From Limonium bicolor (Eukaryota > Streptophyta > Magnoliopsida > Caryophyllales > Plumbaginaceae), in the NCBI GenBank assembly GCA_023374045.1, contig CM041783.1, positions 90,865,298 to 90,929,297 of the forward strand: DNA of 64,000 bases, in the 5' to 3' direction. The notes beneath the pieces are model-generated. The model did no database searches and had not been told where the DNA came from. It was given only the letters and a program-made list of their open reading frames with translations. Each line of letters begins with the position of its first letter. Position 1 is the stretch's first letter. A program made the position numbers and the translations under genes. Shown piece after piece: positions 20,161 through 31,813 of the stretch.

Positions 20161-23100
20161 TGAAATACCCCAAACCTTAATGTGTTAATTAAATATATAA
20201 TTATAATTTTCTAAGGCTAATTAAGTCCTTAAGATCATTGGTGAAGAAATAGAAACCAAAGAGAAAAAGAAAATGCGTAAAAGTCACAAAACGAGAAAAT
20301 ACGTATTTAATTATTTTAGGAGGTACATAACCTTCATTAGGGTTATAAATATATTTTTATACCTTAATTACACACTAAGAACGTGTGGGAAAAATTCCGG
20401 AAGAAAACGGATACAAACAATGCGTTAGAACGCTAACGGAGTCTTAAAGCACATTGTTTCGAGAAAACCCGAAAACGTGACTTTAAACAGTTAAATGACC
20501 CCGTAAAAATAATAGTTGATTATGTAACAATAATTAAACATTAATGGGAGTTTAATAACCATTAAAATTAAAGGAATGAGAAAATTCCAGAAAACGGTCC
20601 CGATTAGTGAATAGTGCTAAACCGGGTAAATAAACGAGCGTTTTCTGTTAAAGGACGAAAAACGCTCCAGCGTGTTTACAGTGGTGGGCCGGTTTTATTA
20701 ATGTAAACAGCTCACTCACATAAGACTAGTTAACTAATAAATAAAGTCAAAAGTTAGAAACACCACTTATACCCCCACACTCTCTCTCCTTCCTTATTTT
20801 CTTTTTCCTCTCTCTCTCTCTCTTCCTCTCTTTCCTCTCTTTCTTCCTCCACCGGTTTCCCTTCTCCCTCTCTGCTGGTTGAACGTTTTTGAAGCCTCCC
20901 ATGGCTACTCCATGTTCAACCTCAAGCCCAAGCTCCATTTGAGCTCCAAATAAAAAATAAATCACATATTCTTCTTCCTCTCATCTTCCTCTATCATCCT
21001 CTCTTTTTGAAATTCCAAAAGGATGAAGTTGACCTCCATGGGTTTTCCCCATTTGAAGAGAAAATGGCACCAATGTGAAGCTTGGAGTCTCCTCTTTCTT
21101 CTAAGGTAAAAATTTCCAAGAAAAAGTCATTTCCTCTTCATCTCTTAGTGTAATCAATTTTTCACCATTTTTGACACCTTGTTTTTCTCCTTGTTCTTGA
21201 GCTCCAAATTGGTCCTTCAATGGTGGAGTAATTTCCTTCTTGATTCAAGGGTGAGAATCCCTCTTAAAAGCCTCAAAAGGTAAACCCTAACCTTGTGTTC
21301 TAGCCTTTGATTGAATTGAGATATTCCAAGGGTTTAGATAATTAATTGAGTGTGTTTTGTGTTCTTGGATGTTGGGATGGAGTTTGGAAACTCCATACCC
21401 TCTTAACCGATTTTTGGAGGAGATGAGGAGCAAGAGGAGAATTAAGGAGACTTGTGAAATTAAGGTAAGGAATACACCTTAAACCTTGTTTATAATTGTT
21501 TAAGTGTTTGGGATAGGTAAGCAAATTAATGAACCCAAATTGTGGATTGAAAATCTGTGTTGGAAATGTGTTTAATTGATTTTAGAGAGGTTTGTGAATT
21601 AATGGTTGAATTGAGGGCCTTTAGAGCCAAATGTTTTGAGTTGTGATTGATATTGTGGTTATGGAGTTATGGTGATTATGTTGTTGTTGTGATGGAATTT
21701 GAGGAATTGTTATGTGCTGATAGGACCCTTATAAGGGTGTGGTTAAATTAGGATTTCAAATGGTGAAATGTGAAAATTGGTGGATGTGGACATGTAAGGT
21801 TTATGGGGAGGTTATGGCAAAATTTTGGTAGAAAATGAGTGTTTTGACTCTTTGATTTGGTGATGTTTTTGGTTGATTTTAATGTGTGTATGATGCGTTA
21901 AAACCCTGTTGAAATGGTTTTCGATGAGCTATTTGCTACTCTAAGTTATGTATGTTTTGTGGGGGATTTGTGGCTTGGTTCTAGTTGTTTTCTGTAATGG
22001 ATTTTGCAGTTTTCGGTATGTCCTAACATGTGTCCGAACATTGAAGTTCGGACATCATACGACGGAAAATTTTCAGAACTCTCGACTTATGTCCGAACAT
22101 GCAAGGTCGGACGAATGTTCGGACCAACCTTTATTTTTGCATAACTTTTTCGTTTGAACTCCGTTTTGAGTGCCGTTTGCGGCGTTGGATTCCTCTTTTC
22201 TAGTACTATCTGTTTTTACATGTTTTTGGCATATGTTTAGGTATATTTTTATTTTAAAATGACCAATAATCTTTTGAACTCCATTTTTTTTGCTCTATAA
22301 GTGTGCTTGAGCCTTCTAATGATGGGGGATTTGATGGTAATGGTTTTGGATGATGTTAGGCCTTGTTTTGGTGACATGTAAAGGCCTTAAGATGTGTAAA
22401 CAAGTGTTAGGTTTGATGTGAGAGTTGTGAACTTAAGATCACAAGAGTAAAATTAAGTATAACAGGGTAACGGGGTTAACCATGGGCGCATTAGTCGTTA
22501 AATAATTATGTTACCCCGATGTTAATGGAGATAGTTATAATTTTACCAGTTGTTCAAAGATTTTCAAGGAACATGTGATGGCACATTAGAGTGCACCTTC
22601 GGTGACAGGTATGGTTTTCTTGCAACCTGTGTCCTATCGGATTACACCGGCTTGTATGCCAATGTTTTTTTCTGTGTGTTTGCCACCTTGCAAGATAAAG
22701 CATGAAATGAGTTTATAGTAATTCATTATTGTGGCGTAATCAATTCCGATACCGCTTAACCTTAATTATGTGTTAAATAATAGTTAACCGACCTTAGGTT
22801 CACATAAGTGATCGGTATTCCGAATAAACGTCCCAACCCACGGGAACGTTCTAACTACGGCTATCCGTGCGTTAGTGTATGTTGTGATTAAAGTGTGATG
22901 TATGTGACTTTTTTACTATGTTGTCGTTGTTGGATACTGTTATCCGTGTTGTTTGAAATGGGATATGATTTCCCTTATGTGTCTAACCGAGTTAGTAACA
23001 CTATGTGATGTATGTATGTGATAAGTTCCATAAGGGAACCCTTAACTAATAAGTATATGTTATGTATGGAGAGGAATCCGGTCATTCCGGTCGCGCGTAT

Positions 23101-24120
23101 TGTTTGGGAGTTAATATATATATATGTGAATTAACTCCCATCCTGTTATGTTAAGGGTTGATTTCCTCCATTGGATTTCGACCTCCCATTAGCTTAGCCA
23201 AAGCTTACCTACCCAACTTCCAATCGGGTAGGGGGAAATCATGTTTAATGTTGGTAGGGTGTTGATGCCTAAGTTCGCTTCGACTCCCTCTTTATTATGT
23301 TGCGGTTGTTTTTCCTCCTTGAATTACAACCACCCACAAGCTTAACCAAGGCTTACCTATCTCATCATTATTGGAGCTAGGGGAAATTGTGTAAGGTGTG
23401 ATCGGTCCTATATGAGGCCGCCGCACCTAAGTTAAGAAAATGTATGTATGTTGTGCTCGGGCTTATATCACCCCGGCGCTCCCTAAGTAAAGTTTATGTT
23501 CCCTAAGAAGAATGGAAATAAGTTGGTATATGTTAATAAGTGAGTTGTGTTGTTGTGTTGTGTGCTAACCTTGTATTTGTGTCCTATTGATGGATGTTTG
23601 CTTATAAGCATGACACGTGTGTGAGTTTATGCATGTTTGAAATAAAACCAACCGCATGTTAAGACGACAAATAGTTGTGCGTGGCCCGGTAGCATGCGGG
23701 CTGCGGGATTACCATACCAGCAAAGGTGCTGACCCCCTTTGGGGGGCCCCATACTTTTCAGGTATTATGGAGCTGGCAACCGTTCGAGAGTGGGACGGGG
23801 TTGTTAGTTGTATACGGGCAGTTCATTTAAATGCTTATGTATTGTAGGAGTAGTAAGACCGAAATTGTTGTCGGCATTAGCTTGTTAATACTCGGTACAG
23901 TTGTAATGTAAGTGCATAATGATTGTTGGACATGGAACGGGATTTATGTGTAGTTGCTCGGGAGTTTAGTCCATCAGACCGGTACACTGTACGTATGTTA
24001 GCCTTGTTAGCCACGTGGGTGGCTAACGGCGTGTAACACCAAAGAGTTGAGTTATGTGGTGAGTTGTGATTTCCGCTGCCAAGTGTTGTTAAGTGTGTTA
24101 TTTGTAGTTGGGGTGTTACA
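20161..24120 (+). mobile_element. Long LTR (about 4 kb) of a Ty3/gypsy element, plus strand
   Basis: It starts TGAAATACCCC at 20161 and ends GGGGTGTTACA at 24120, directly followed by a tRNA-Met PBS, so it is a 5' LTR. A TATA-like TTATAAATA is at about 20343. Two GTCCGAAC/GTTCGGAC-type palindromes occur at 22030-22130. The same family, diverged, forms the reverse LTR at 44977-48982. Short ORFs inside (for example 20747-20965 minus and 21948-22157) are spurious. Confidence 0.85.
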
Positions 24121-24678
24121 AAAAGTGGTATCAGAGCGAAGTATCGCTCTGATGACTGAATTACCGAGCTTAGGAAGTACCGAGTTAAGAGTTTAGTACT
24201 TTGGGTTAAGGGATGAGTGGTAGCGTGAGAAGTACGCTAGTTAGGAAATGCCAGTGTGTACTGGATACCTACGATATCCATCCCACCCTCCACAAACCCT
24301 ATTTTATAACTCGGAAAGAATGTCAGAGAGATGGAAGTCCTCTCTTACTCGGAAATACCCGATACGGCTGCTATTAAGTGTCCTTATAAGTACGGAGAAC
24401 CTGTCACACGGTAGATCCCGAAAGGTGTGAATCCCGAAGACGGTCTCCATTTTAACAGTGTCTGCCGCATGAGGTAGCGAAGAGTGAAGCATCATATGCA
24501 TAAGAGAATGGAATTTCCAGCACCCTGGGTCGACATGCGAAGTAGTCGAGGACAACCAGCTTGCAAGCACTAACTGTGCAACAGTGGAGAAGTGAAGTAG
24601 TAGAAACCCGAGACGAGTGTCTGCGGGACTACAAATGTTAAATAATACACCAACGGTATACTAACCGATTAAGGAACC
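24121..24678 (+). mobile_element. 5' internal stub of the plus-strand Ty3/gypsy element
   Basis: This contains the PBS TGGTATCAGAGC (24126-24137), which is also the left arm of a hairpin (TCAGAGCGA ... TCGCTCTGA, 24131-24152). It is followed by about 500 bases of untranslated leader. The element is cut at 24678, where the LTR of the tRNA-Arg-type element begins; no gag core is left. Confidence 0.75.
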
Positions 24679-26750
24679 TGTGAGCCTCGATTTTAAACCC
24701 TATCCTATGTTGATTAAAGTTGATTAGGATCTAAACGGGTTTTAGGTCCACTTATAACCTAAGATTAATAACTATGTCATATAACAATAATTATTAAACC
24801 TAAGCTAGCTCACTGGAACCTATTATGAGTCGCCACCTAATTTTGACCTAGATTAAATTAGGAAAGGAGAGTTCGGGTTCGGGGGCTTGATATTCGACTT
24901 ATTTAGGGTTCAATTACTTTCATTACCCTTCCTAGGTCGTTTTTCCTCTACTTGGTTTTTTATGGCTATTCGAGTTGTTTTAACCTAAGTGCGCGAGCTT
25001 CTGTTTTTTTTGTGTTTTTTAGCATTTTTGACAGAAAATTAAAGTAAAATTAAAGATTCCTAAACTAGGGTTTCGGAGGCAGAATTAGGTCAAATTTTGT
25101 TTCCGTCCGTAGCCACGGACCTAATGTCCGAAACCACGGACCTAATGTCGAAACCACGGACCCCAGTTAACCTATATAAAAATAAAAGTCGAATTAAACA
25201 GAAAACAGAAAATTGTAAAGTCCGGGGCCACGGACAGGCTGTCCGTGGGCCCGGACATTATTAGAAAACCTAAATTTTTAAAATTTAAAATCCCGCCGCC
25301 GTCCTGGGCATCCGGGCTTACGGACGGGAGTCCGGGACCCCGGACATGACGTCGTGGGTGCGGACAGCCCTCGGACGGCGGCGTTGAGGCTGTTCCCGAA
25401 GGTGTTTTTGGCTCAAATTTTATGGGTGTGCAGCCTGAAAGATGTACAAGACGTTAGTGATTGAAAGTTTTCAATTTGAATTCGAATTAAGCACGAAACT
25501 TAGCAAACAAGTTATTGGGCAGAAGCGAAAAGAAACGCTAATTCAGAAGCGATAAAAAGTCAATTCGATTCCAAATTTTAACACAGAGTAGTTAAAGTTG
25601 AACAAAGTCAGAAAAACAAGACTTCAACCTGTTTTACCTTCGGATTTAATGAGACTCTTCACAACGGGGATCTTTTGGTGCTTCGTTGATGCCAGTTTTG
25701 GATTGACTTCGAATTGTGCTTCTGACTCCTTCTTCTTTATGCTGTTAAGGACGTTTCTCTTCTGTTTTGTGGTGGTTTGTGTGTTTTTGGTGCTTGGAGT
25801 TTCAATAGGAGAAGAAGGATGAGTTTTTGGTGATTTCGAGGTGATTTCTGCAGTGTTTCGGTATTGATTTGAGGCTTGGAAGTGTTAAACGTGGGGAGAA
25901 AGTTTGTGGCTGTGTTTTCTGACTTTGGAAGTTTCCTCTTCTGCCCTAATTCGTTTTTTGGGAGGTCCTTTATAGAAAGAGCATGGTCAAATTGATAGAG
26001 CAAGATCTTTATCTAAAACGCTGATTTTGTGCACTAAAGGAATATGATTTTTTAGAATATGTTGCAGGACGATAAAAATTCTGAAATTTTAACCAAAGAT
26101 AAAGAACGAAGTTTAGGAATTTTGAGAGTTAGAATCAGGTTATTTCGATAAATAACCTATTAGATAAAAATCGCACAATATGGAATCTCCCATAATTCAT
26201 AACTAATTATTGGAAAGTCGAAATAACGAAATTCCAACGGAATTAGTCTCTAAAAATCATCCTCTATCTTGTGTTAAAATTTCGTGATATTTTGTTTTTA
26301 TTTCTGTGTTTTCCAGAGGAGAGAGAAAATTGCAAAAATGATTGAATTTCTCTTTTAAATTTTGGGATAAGGTTCCCAATAAAATAATTTCAGGTTTATG
26401 ACTGTATGTAGTCATGGTAACCATGTGACAATTTTATTTTAATTTTGGAAACCTTTTAATTTCTATTTTGAGGCTATTTCATGTGTTGATTATTAAAGAA
26501 TTAGCTTATAATATGAATTAAAAGCTAAATTTCCAGAATAAATATATCATCAGAGAATCATGAAATACCTTTCATAATGACCATGATATTTGGAAGTGTT
26601 TGGAGATAATGAACAAGTCATATGAAAAATAGAAAATCCCGAGAATGTCCTTGGAAAATCCTGCATTGGTGCATTTGACCACTTTGCCCTTTTAACACGT
26701 ATGCCTTAGAGACTACTCCTCCGGGTGGGGTTGAAATTTTGGGTATAACA
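24679..26750 (-). repeat. 3' LTR of the outer element
   Basis: 2072 bp, TGTGAGCC...TATAACA as written on the plus strand. A TATA box reads on the minus strand at 25967-25974 (TATAAAGG). The segment 25100-25380 is full of GTCCG/CGGAC palindromes. It matches 42005-44062 almost base for base, with small indels. Confidence 0.9.
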
Positions 26751-26841
26751 GATTGCCCCCCGTCAACTAGGCTTTGTAATGAAGATGAAAAGACTAGTTG
26801 ATGCCTGAGTGATACCCCAAAATTTTGGATCTTAAAAGGCC

Positions 26842-28617
26842 TGTGAGCCTCGATTTTAAACCCTATCCTATGTGGATTAACTTGATTGGGATCTAAACGG
26901 GTTTTAGGTCCACTTAGCCTAAGATTAATAACTATGTCATATAACAATAATTATTAAAACCTAAGCTAGCTCACTGGAACCTATTACGAGTCGCCACCTA
27001 ATTTTAACCTAGATCAAATTAGGAAAGGAGAGTTCGGGTTCGGGGGCTTGATATTCGACTTAATTAGGGTTCAATTACTTTCATTACCCTTCCTAGGTCG
27101 TTTTTCCTCTACTTGGTTTAATTACGGCTTATTACGAGTCGTTTTAACCTAAGTGCGCGAGCTTCTGTTTTTTTGTGTTTTTTAGCATTTTTTGACAGAA
27201 AATTAAAGTGGAAATTAAAATTACCTAAACTAGGGTTTCGGAGGCAGAATTAGGTCAAATTTTGCTTACGTCCGTAGCCACGGACCAAACGTCCGAGACC
27301 ACGGACCCCAGTTAACCTAAACATACAGAAAAGTCGAAATTAAAGGAAAACAAAAATTTGCAAAGTCCGGGGCCACGGACAGGATGTCCGTGGGCCCGGA
27401 CATTTTAGAAAAACCTAAATTTTGAATTTTTAAAATCCCGCCGCCGGTCCGTGGGTGTCCGAGCTTACGGACAGGGAGTCCGGGACCCCGGACACGACGT
27501 CCGTGGTGCGGACAGCCCTCGGACGGCGGCTTTGAGGCTGTTCCGAAGGTGTTTTCGGCTCAAATTTTATGGGTGCGTAGCCTGAAAGATGTACAATATG
27601 TTAGTGGTCGAAAGTTCTCAATTTGAATTCGAATTATGCACGAAACTTGGTAAACAAGTTATTGGACAGAAGCTTGAATAAACAGCAATACAGAAGCGTA
27701 CGAAGGTTAGTTTGAGCCCAAATTTTGAGGCAAGACAGATAATACCGTGGTGAATCAGGGAAGTGGAGTTTCTACCTGTTTTACCTTCGGATTCACAACG
27801 TTTCTTCACACCGGGATTCGTCGAGTGCTCCGTTGTGGCAGACCCGAGAGGATTTCGACCCAAGCTTCTGGTTGTTGGTTGTTCTTGCTGTTCTTCACGT
27901 TTTAGAGGTGTTTTTGTGAGGTTTTGATGATTATTGGTGCTTTGGGGATTGGAAAACGTGTTTAGATGGTGATTCGGGGGATTTTCCGTATGATTTGGGT
28001 GGCCGGGTGTTGGAAAACGTGAGAGAGAGAGAGGAGGCCGTGTTTTCTGACTCTCTAGGGTTCTTCAGTACGTGAGGTTCTCATTTTATCCAAAAACCTA
28101 TCCCCTTATATAGACTTTCTTAAAGATAAAGAGAATCTAGTAAAAGTAAGATTTTTCGATATTTTAACTAAGTAACTTCCCAAAGGAATTTTGCTATGAA
28201 ATTTTAACCACATGTCAAGAATGAATATTATGAATTTTCTGAGGTGGAAACGAATTTTTAAAATGCTGGAGCATTTTTAAATTGAATTTCTCGTCAGATT
28301 CAGTCAGAAATTACTAGAAAATTATTGGAAATTCGAAAAATCAAAATTCCAACGCCATTATGCTTAAAATGTCATCCTCTATCATGGGTTAAAATATCAA
28401 AGCATTTCGAGCTGATTTGGGCACCCTTTGGAGGAGAGAGAAAGCCTATAAGAGAACTCAGAAGCCTTAAAAATTACGAAAACGCCCCTGACAATGACGA
28501 AACTGCTCCTCAGGCCCTGGAACCGCCGATCGGGCCGGAGTCTCTTACTGTTTGATGGAGATGGCTCTCACAACCCTCGTAGACCTTAACCAGGGGGTCA
28601 AAATTTTGGGTATAACA
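26842..28617 (-). repeat. 3' LTR of the inner element
   Basis: 1776 bp. The minus-strand TATA box TATATAAG is at 28105-28112. GTCCG-core palindromes at about 27270-27530 lie downstream of it, in the predicted R/U5. Only a small number of substitutions and 1-bp indels separate it from 34638-36417, implying a fairly recent insertion. Confidence 0.93.
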
Positions 28618-28739
28618 GATTGCCCCCCGTCAACTGGACTTTGTAACGAATGTGAAAAGTCTGGTTGATGCTTGAGTGGTGCCCCAAAATTTTGGACTCC
28701 ACAGAATCCTCCACGTTGTGTGAAACTGGGTTAACGATG

Positions 28740-29000
28740 CCCAGCAATTCGGAGGCGCTGACTACCTAAGCTACAAAGCATTGTCGAGCTTTCTAAGGCG
28801 CTGACTACCTAAAGGTAATAATGAGGTAATGTCAGACTATTCTAAGGTGCCGACTACCTATAAGGATGATACGATGTCAAGCTATTCTAAGGCGTTGACT
28901 ACCTAAAATGATGATAGCTGTCGAGCTATTCTAAGGCGCTGACTACCTAAAGTGATGAAAATGATGTCAAGCTATTCTAAGGCGTTGACTACCTAGAATG
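28740..29000. repeat. Tandem array, roughly 35-45 bp unit (TTCTAAGGCGCTGACTACCT)
   Basis: Six or so units of TTCTAAGGCG(C/T)TGACTACCTA with variable spacers in the inner element's 3' region. The outer element has the same kind of array at 36430-36610, so the two share an ancestor. Confidence 0.85.
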
Positions 29001-29024
29001 TGAAAACTGGATGCAAATGCAAGA

Positions 29025-29130
29025 ATGCTGAAATGCTAATGATGCAAATGATGCTGATGCTGGTGATAATGCCGATGGTGTTGATGATGTTGATGATGCT
29101 GATGATGCTGATGATGCTGATGATGCTCGG
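29025..29130. repeat. GATGATGCT microsatellite-like run
   Basis: Imperfect repeats of GATGATGCT/GATGCTGAT, ending at about 29127. Confidence 0.85.
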
Positions 29131-29359
29131 ATGCTTCTAGGGGACCGAAACCCGTGCCGATGCTCCTGGCTGGACCCAATGTGGACTTATTGCCATCGCC
29201 CCCCAAGCCGGTGTGCAGGGATAACTCCTGGTAAAAACCCTGGGGACTTATTGCCTTTGCCCACCATTCGTTGATCCCAAAAAATAAGTTGACATCGCAA
29301 AAGGAGGATTTATTGCCATCACCTCGCCAACTTTCTGTCGCCAGGTCTTGTGACGCGCC

Positions 29360-29850
29360 TGGGTAATGCAGCTAGGTCTTATGACGAGCCCATATGAATG
29401 AGATGATGCAATGTGTTTAATGAGAGTGGGTAAGCTAAAAGGTAATGCTAGGTCTTATACGAGCCTAAGGGAATGCAACTAGGTCTTATGACGAGCCTAA
29501 AGGGAGGTTCTAGGTCTTATGACGAGCCTAAAGGTTGGATCTAGGTCTTATGACGAGCCTAAAGGATGGTTCTAGGTCTTATGACGAGCCTAAAGGGAAT
29601 GCAACTAGGTCTTATGACGAGCCTAAAGGATGCTAGGTCTTATGACGAGCCTAAAGGTGGGATCTAGGTCTTAAGACGAGCCTAAGAATGCAACTAGGTC
29701 TTATGACGAGCCTAAGGAATGCAACTAGGTCTTATGACGAGCCTAAAGGTGGGATCTAGGTTAAGACGAGCCTAAGAATGCAACTAGGTCTTATGACGAG
29801 CCTAAGGAATGCAACTAGGTCTTATGACGAGCCTAAAGGTTGGATCTAAG
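29360..29850. repeat. Tandem array, 24-35 bp unit (CTAGGTCTTATGACGAGCCTAA)
   Basis: About sixteen near-identical units of TAGGTCTTATGACGAGCC followed by short variable tails (AAAGGTTGGAT, AAGGAATGCAA and similar). A vestige (GACTTATGACGAGCTTGAGG, about 36743) is in the outer element, so the array expanded mainly in the inner one. Confidence 0.92.
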
Positions 29851-29929
29851 TGAAAGTGAGCCGAGTGTATGGTGGGTCCAAAAGGATGTAGAAGGATTAG
29901 GGTTTATGTCGAACCTAGAGAAGGTAGGG

Positions 29930-30215
29930 CTCAAGATGGGCCTGAGTGTGAAGGTAAGGCTCAAGGCGGGCCTGCGGGTGTTTGAGTGTGAAGGTAGGGC
30001 TTAGGACGGGCCTGCGGATGTTTGAGTGTGAAGGTAGGGCTTAGGACGGGCCTGTGGATGTTTGAGTGTGAAGGTAGGGCTTAGGACGGGCCTGCGGATG
30101 TTTGAGTGTGAAGGTAGGGCTTAGGACGGGCCTGTGGATGTTTGAGTGTGGAGGTAGGGCTTAGGACGGGCCTGAGGATGTTTGAGTGTGGAGGTAGGGC
30201 TTAGGACGGGCCTGT
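29930..30215. repeat. Tandem array, about 40 bp unit (GAAGGTAGGGCTTAGGACGG)
   Basis: About seven units of GAAGGTAGGGCTTAGGACGG followed by GCCTGYGGATGTTTGAGTGT, highly homogeneous. A diverged version occurs in the outer element at 37745-37930 (GTAAGGGCTTATGTGGGCCTG). Confidence 0.92.
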
Positions 30216-30274
30216 GTGATATGAAGAGGGTTTGACCCTTTGGGTTTTGGATTTTTGGGACTCAATCGGTGTCT

Positions 30275-30390
30275 TTGTTGCAATTGTTGGGACCAACAAT
30301 TGCCCCCAGTATTTTTCCTTAAGGCAATCCGAGTTTTTAGGATTTTATGGCATTCGATCGGAACGATCGATTGCCCCCAGTATTTTCTTT
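30275..30390 (-). other. Two hairpin plus polypurine-tract modules (inner element)
   Basis: Module 1 has CAATTGTTGG (30281-30290) and CCAACAATTG (30293-30302) followed by GCCCCCAGTATTTTT. Module 2 has CGATCG arms (30355-30360 and 30364-30369) followed by ATTGCCCCCAGTATTTTC. On the element's coding strand each reads as an A-rich stretch, GGGGG, then a hairpin. A third tract, without the hairpin, is at 31459-31474, and the tract at the LTR border is at 28619-28627. Confidence 0.7.
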
Positions 30391-30639
30391 GATTAACTGC
30401 ACAAAACAAGTCTCACTCTCACAAGGTCAGGGTTTATCTTGATGTGGTGCTTTCTATCTACACTCAAAGTATTTGATGCTTGCGCTCGTACTCTCCTTTT
30501 GGGTCAAGACATCTCAACCATTGAATTTGACATTTGTTCGATTTACGCGTTCAACCTGTTACTTTCACGTGATTGGATACACAACTACTAAGTCGGAAGT
30601 CTTTTGAGCTTATAACATGGCTATAGGATGTAATGAAAG

Positions 30640-31060
30640 ACAATGGGACGATGGAGGAATGTTTAGGATATGTGGAGCTATAAGGGTGACCAAAGCTGCA
30701 ACTTGCGCCGTCTCTCGGACTTGCTTTCTTTGTCCTGAAGTCGTTCTGGCTACTTCGTGATGACTTCGCTTGGAACTCTGGATTTTTGAATTGTTCCTTG
30801 CATCCTTTCTCCTTCTTCCAATTTTGGGTTTCTTCAAGGCTTTTCAGGTTTGCCTTTCTTTGGATCTCTTTCCTCTCGGGGTTCTTGTGTTTCCCGGTTT
30901 TGAACCTTGGGAGCTGTTTTTGATGTTAGCTCATTTTGGATCCTGTGTCACTTTGGGACCATTTGCGGATCGCCTCGTCACGCTGGTAGCGGCTTTGCTT
31001 CTTTGAACTTGTGAAGTTATTGTTCAAAAGTCGGGCTCCTTGCTTCCTTTGGTCACCGGG
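30640..31060 (-). pseudogene. Degenerate copy of the basic accessory ORF (inner element)
   Basis: On the minus strand this region is homologous to 38381-38782 (shared segments RRSANGPKVTQD and KPGNTRTPRGK, and Lys/Arg-rich sequence after them), but a stop and frame changes break it. Part of it survives as an open frame at 30837-30610. Its role is unknown. Confidence 0.55.
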
Positions 31061-31813
31061 TCGGTTATTCATCATTGGCGGGCTTGTTTGTGGAGCCTAT
31101 AGTGTTGTAAAAGAGGTCTATATGAAAAGCTCAGCGGGGGTGCCTAGGGTTTAATGTCAGGGTTCACAAGCTTTTGGCTGTGTGGTGCTGTTTCCTAGGT
31201 GCTTCGTCATCCCTAATAGTTGTGTATCCTTTCTTTGTTACTTTTCACAGGTTTAAGCGTAAATTTACAAATTATCTCCTTCGGTCGGAGTCATGCCGTT
31301 CACCTCACCTTTGGATGCGACCTCTCTGGAGTCGTGTAAAAATGACACGCTCTTTCGCTCTTGGTTTTACCGCTCAAGGCACTCTCGCGAAACGTTCACT
31401 CAGAGGCTTGTTTGCGCATTTAAACAAAAGAAATAAACATTATCGCTCCTTAACTCAGATTGCCCCCAGTATTGTTGCGGGGTTTTTCTTGACAGACCTT
31501 AGAATGCCCAAGTTATTTGTGGAGGGTGACTGCACGTGTGGGGATGGTGGTGAGTAGTGATGGGGTGATTGCTGAGTGATTTATATTTTGCGTTTTTTTT
31601 TTGCGTTCACATGAACGAAAGTATACTCATTAGAACACGAATCAAAGAAGAGATTTTATTGATAATCAAAAGAAGTAACAACGACATTGAGTACCAACTA
31701 AATGGGAGAAACAGCTAAACAAATGCTACGCAAAACAACAAAAGGAAAATAATAAAAAAACCCCTAATGACCCCAAAGCGGAAGTAGATAACTAACAACC
31801 CCTAAACCATGAT

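Noticed and set aside
29360..29850. Regular repeats with short variable stretches, superficially CRISPR-like
   Set aside because: The variable parts are a few short related tails, not unique spacers; the context is a plant retrotransposon. It is a minisatellite.
31174..31557. 127-aa plus-strand frame
   Set aside because: Antisense to the inner element's 3' region, and the homologous outer region (38880-39170) does not keep the frame.
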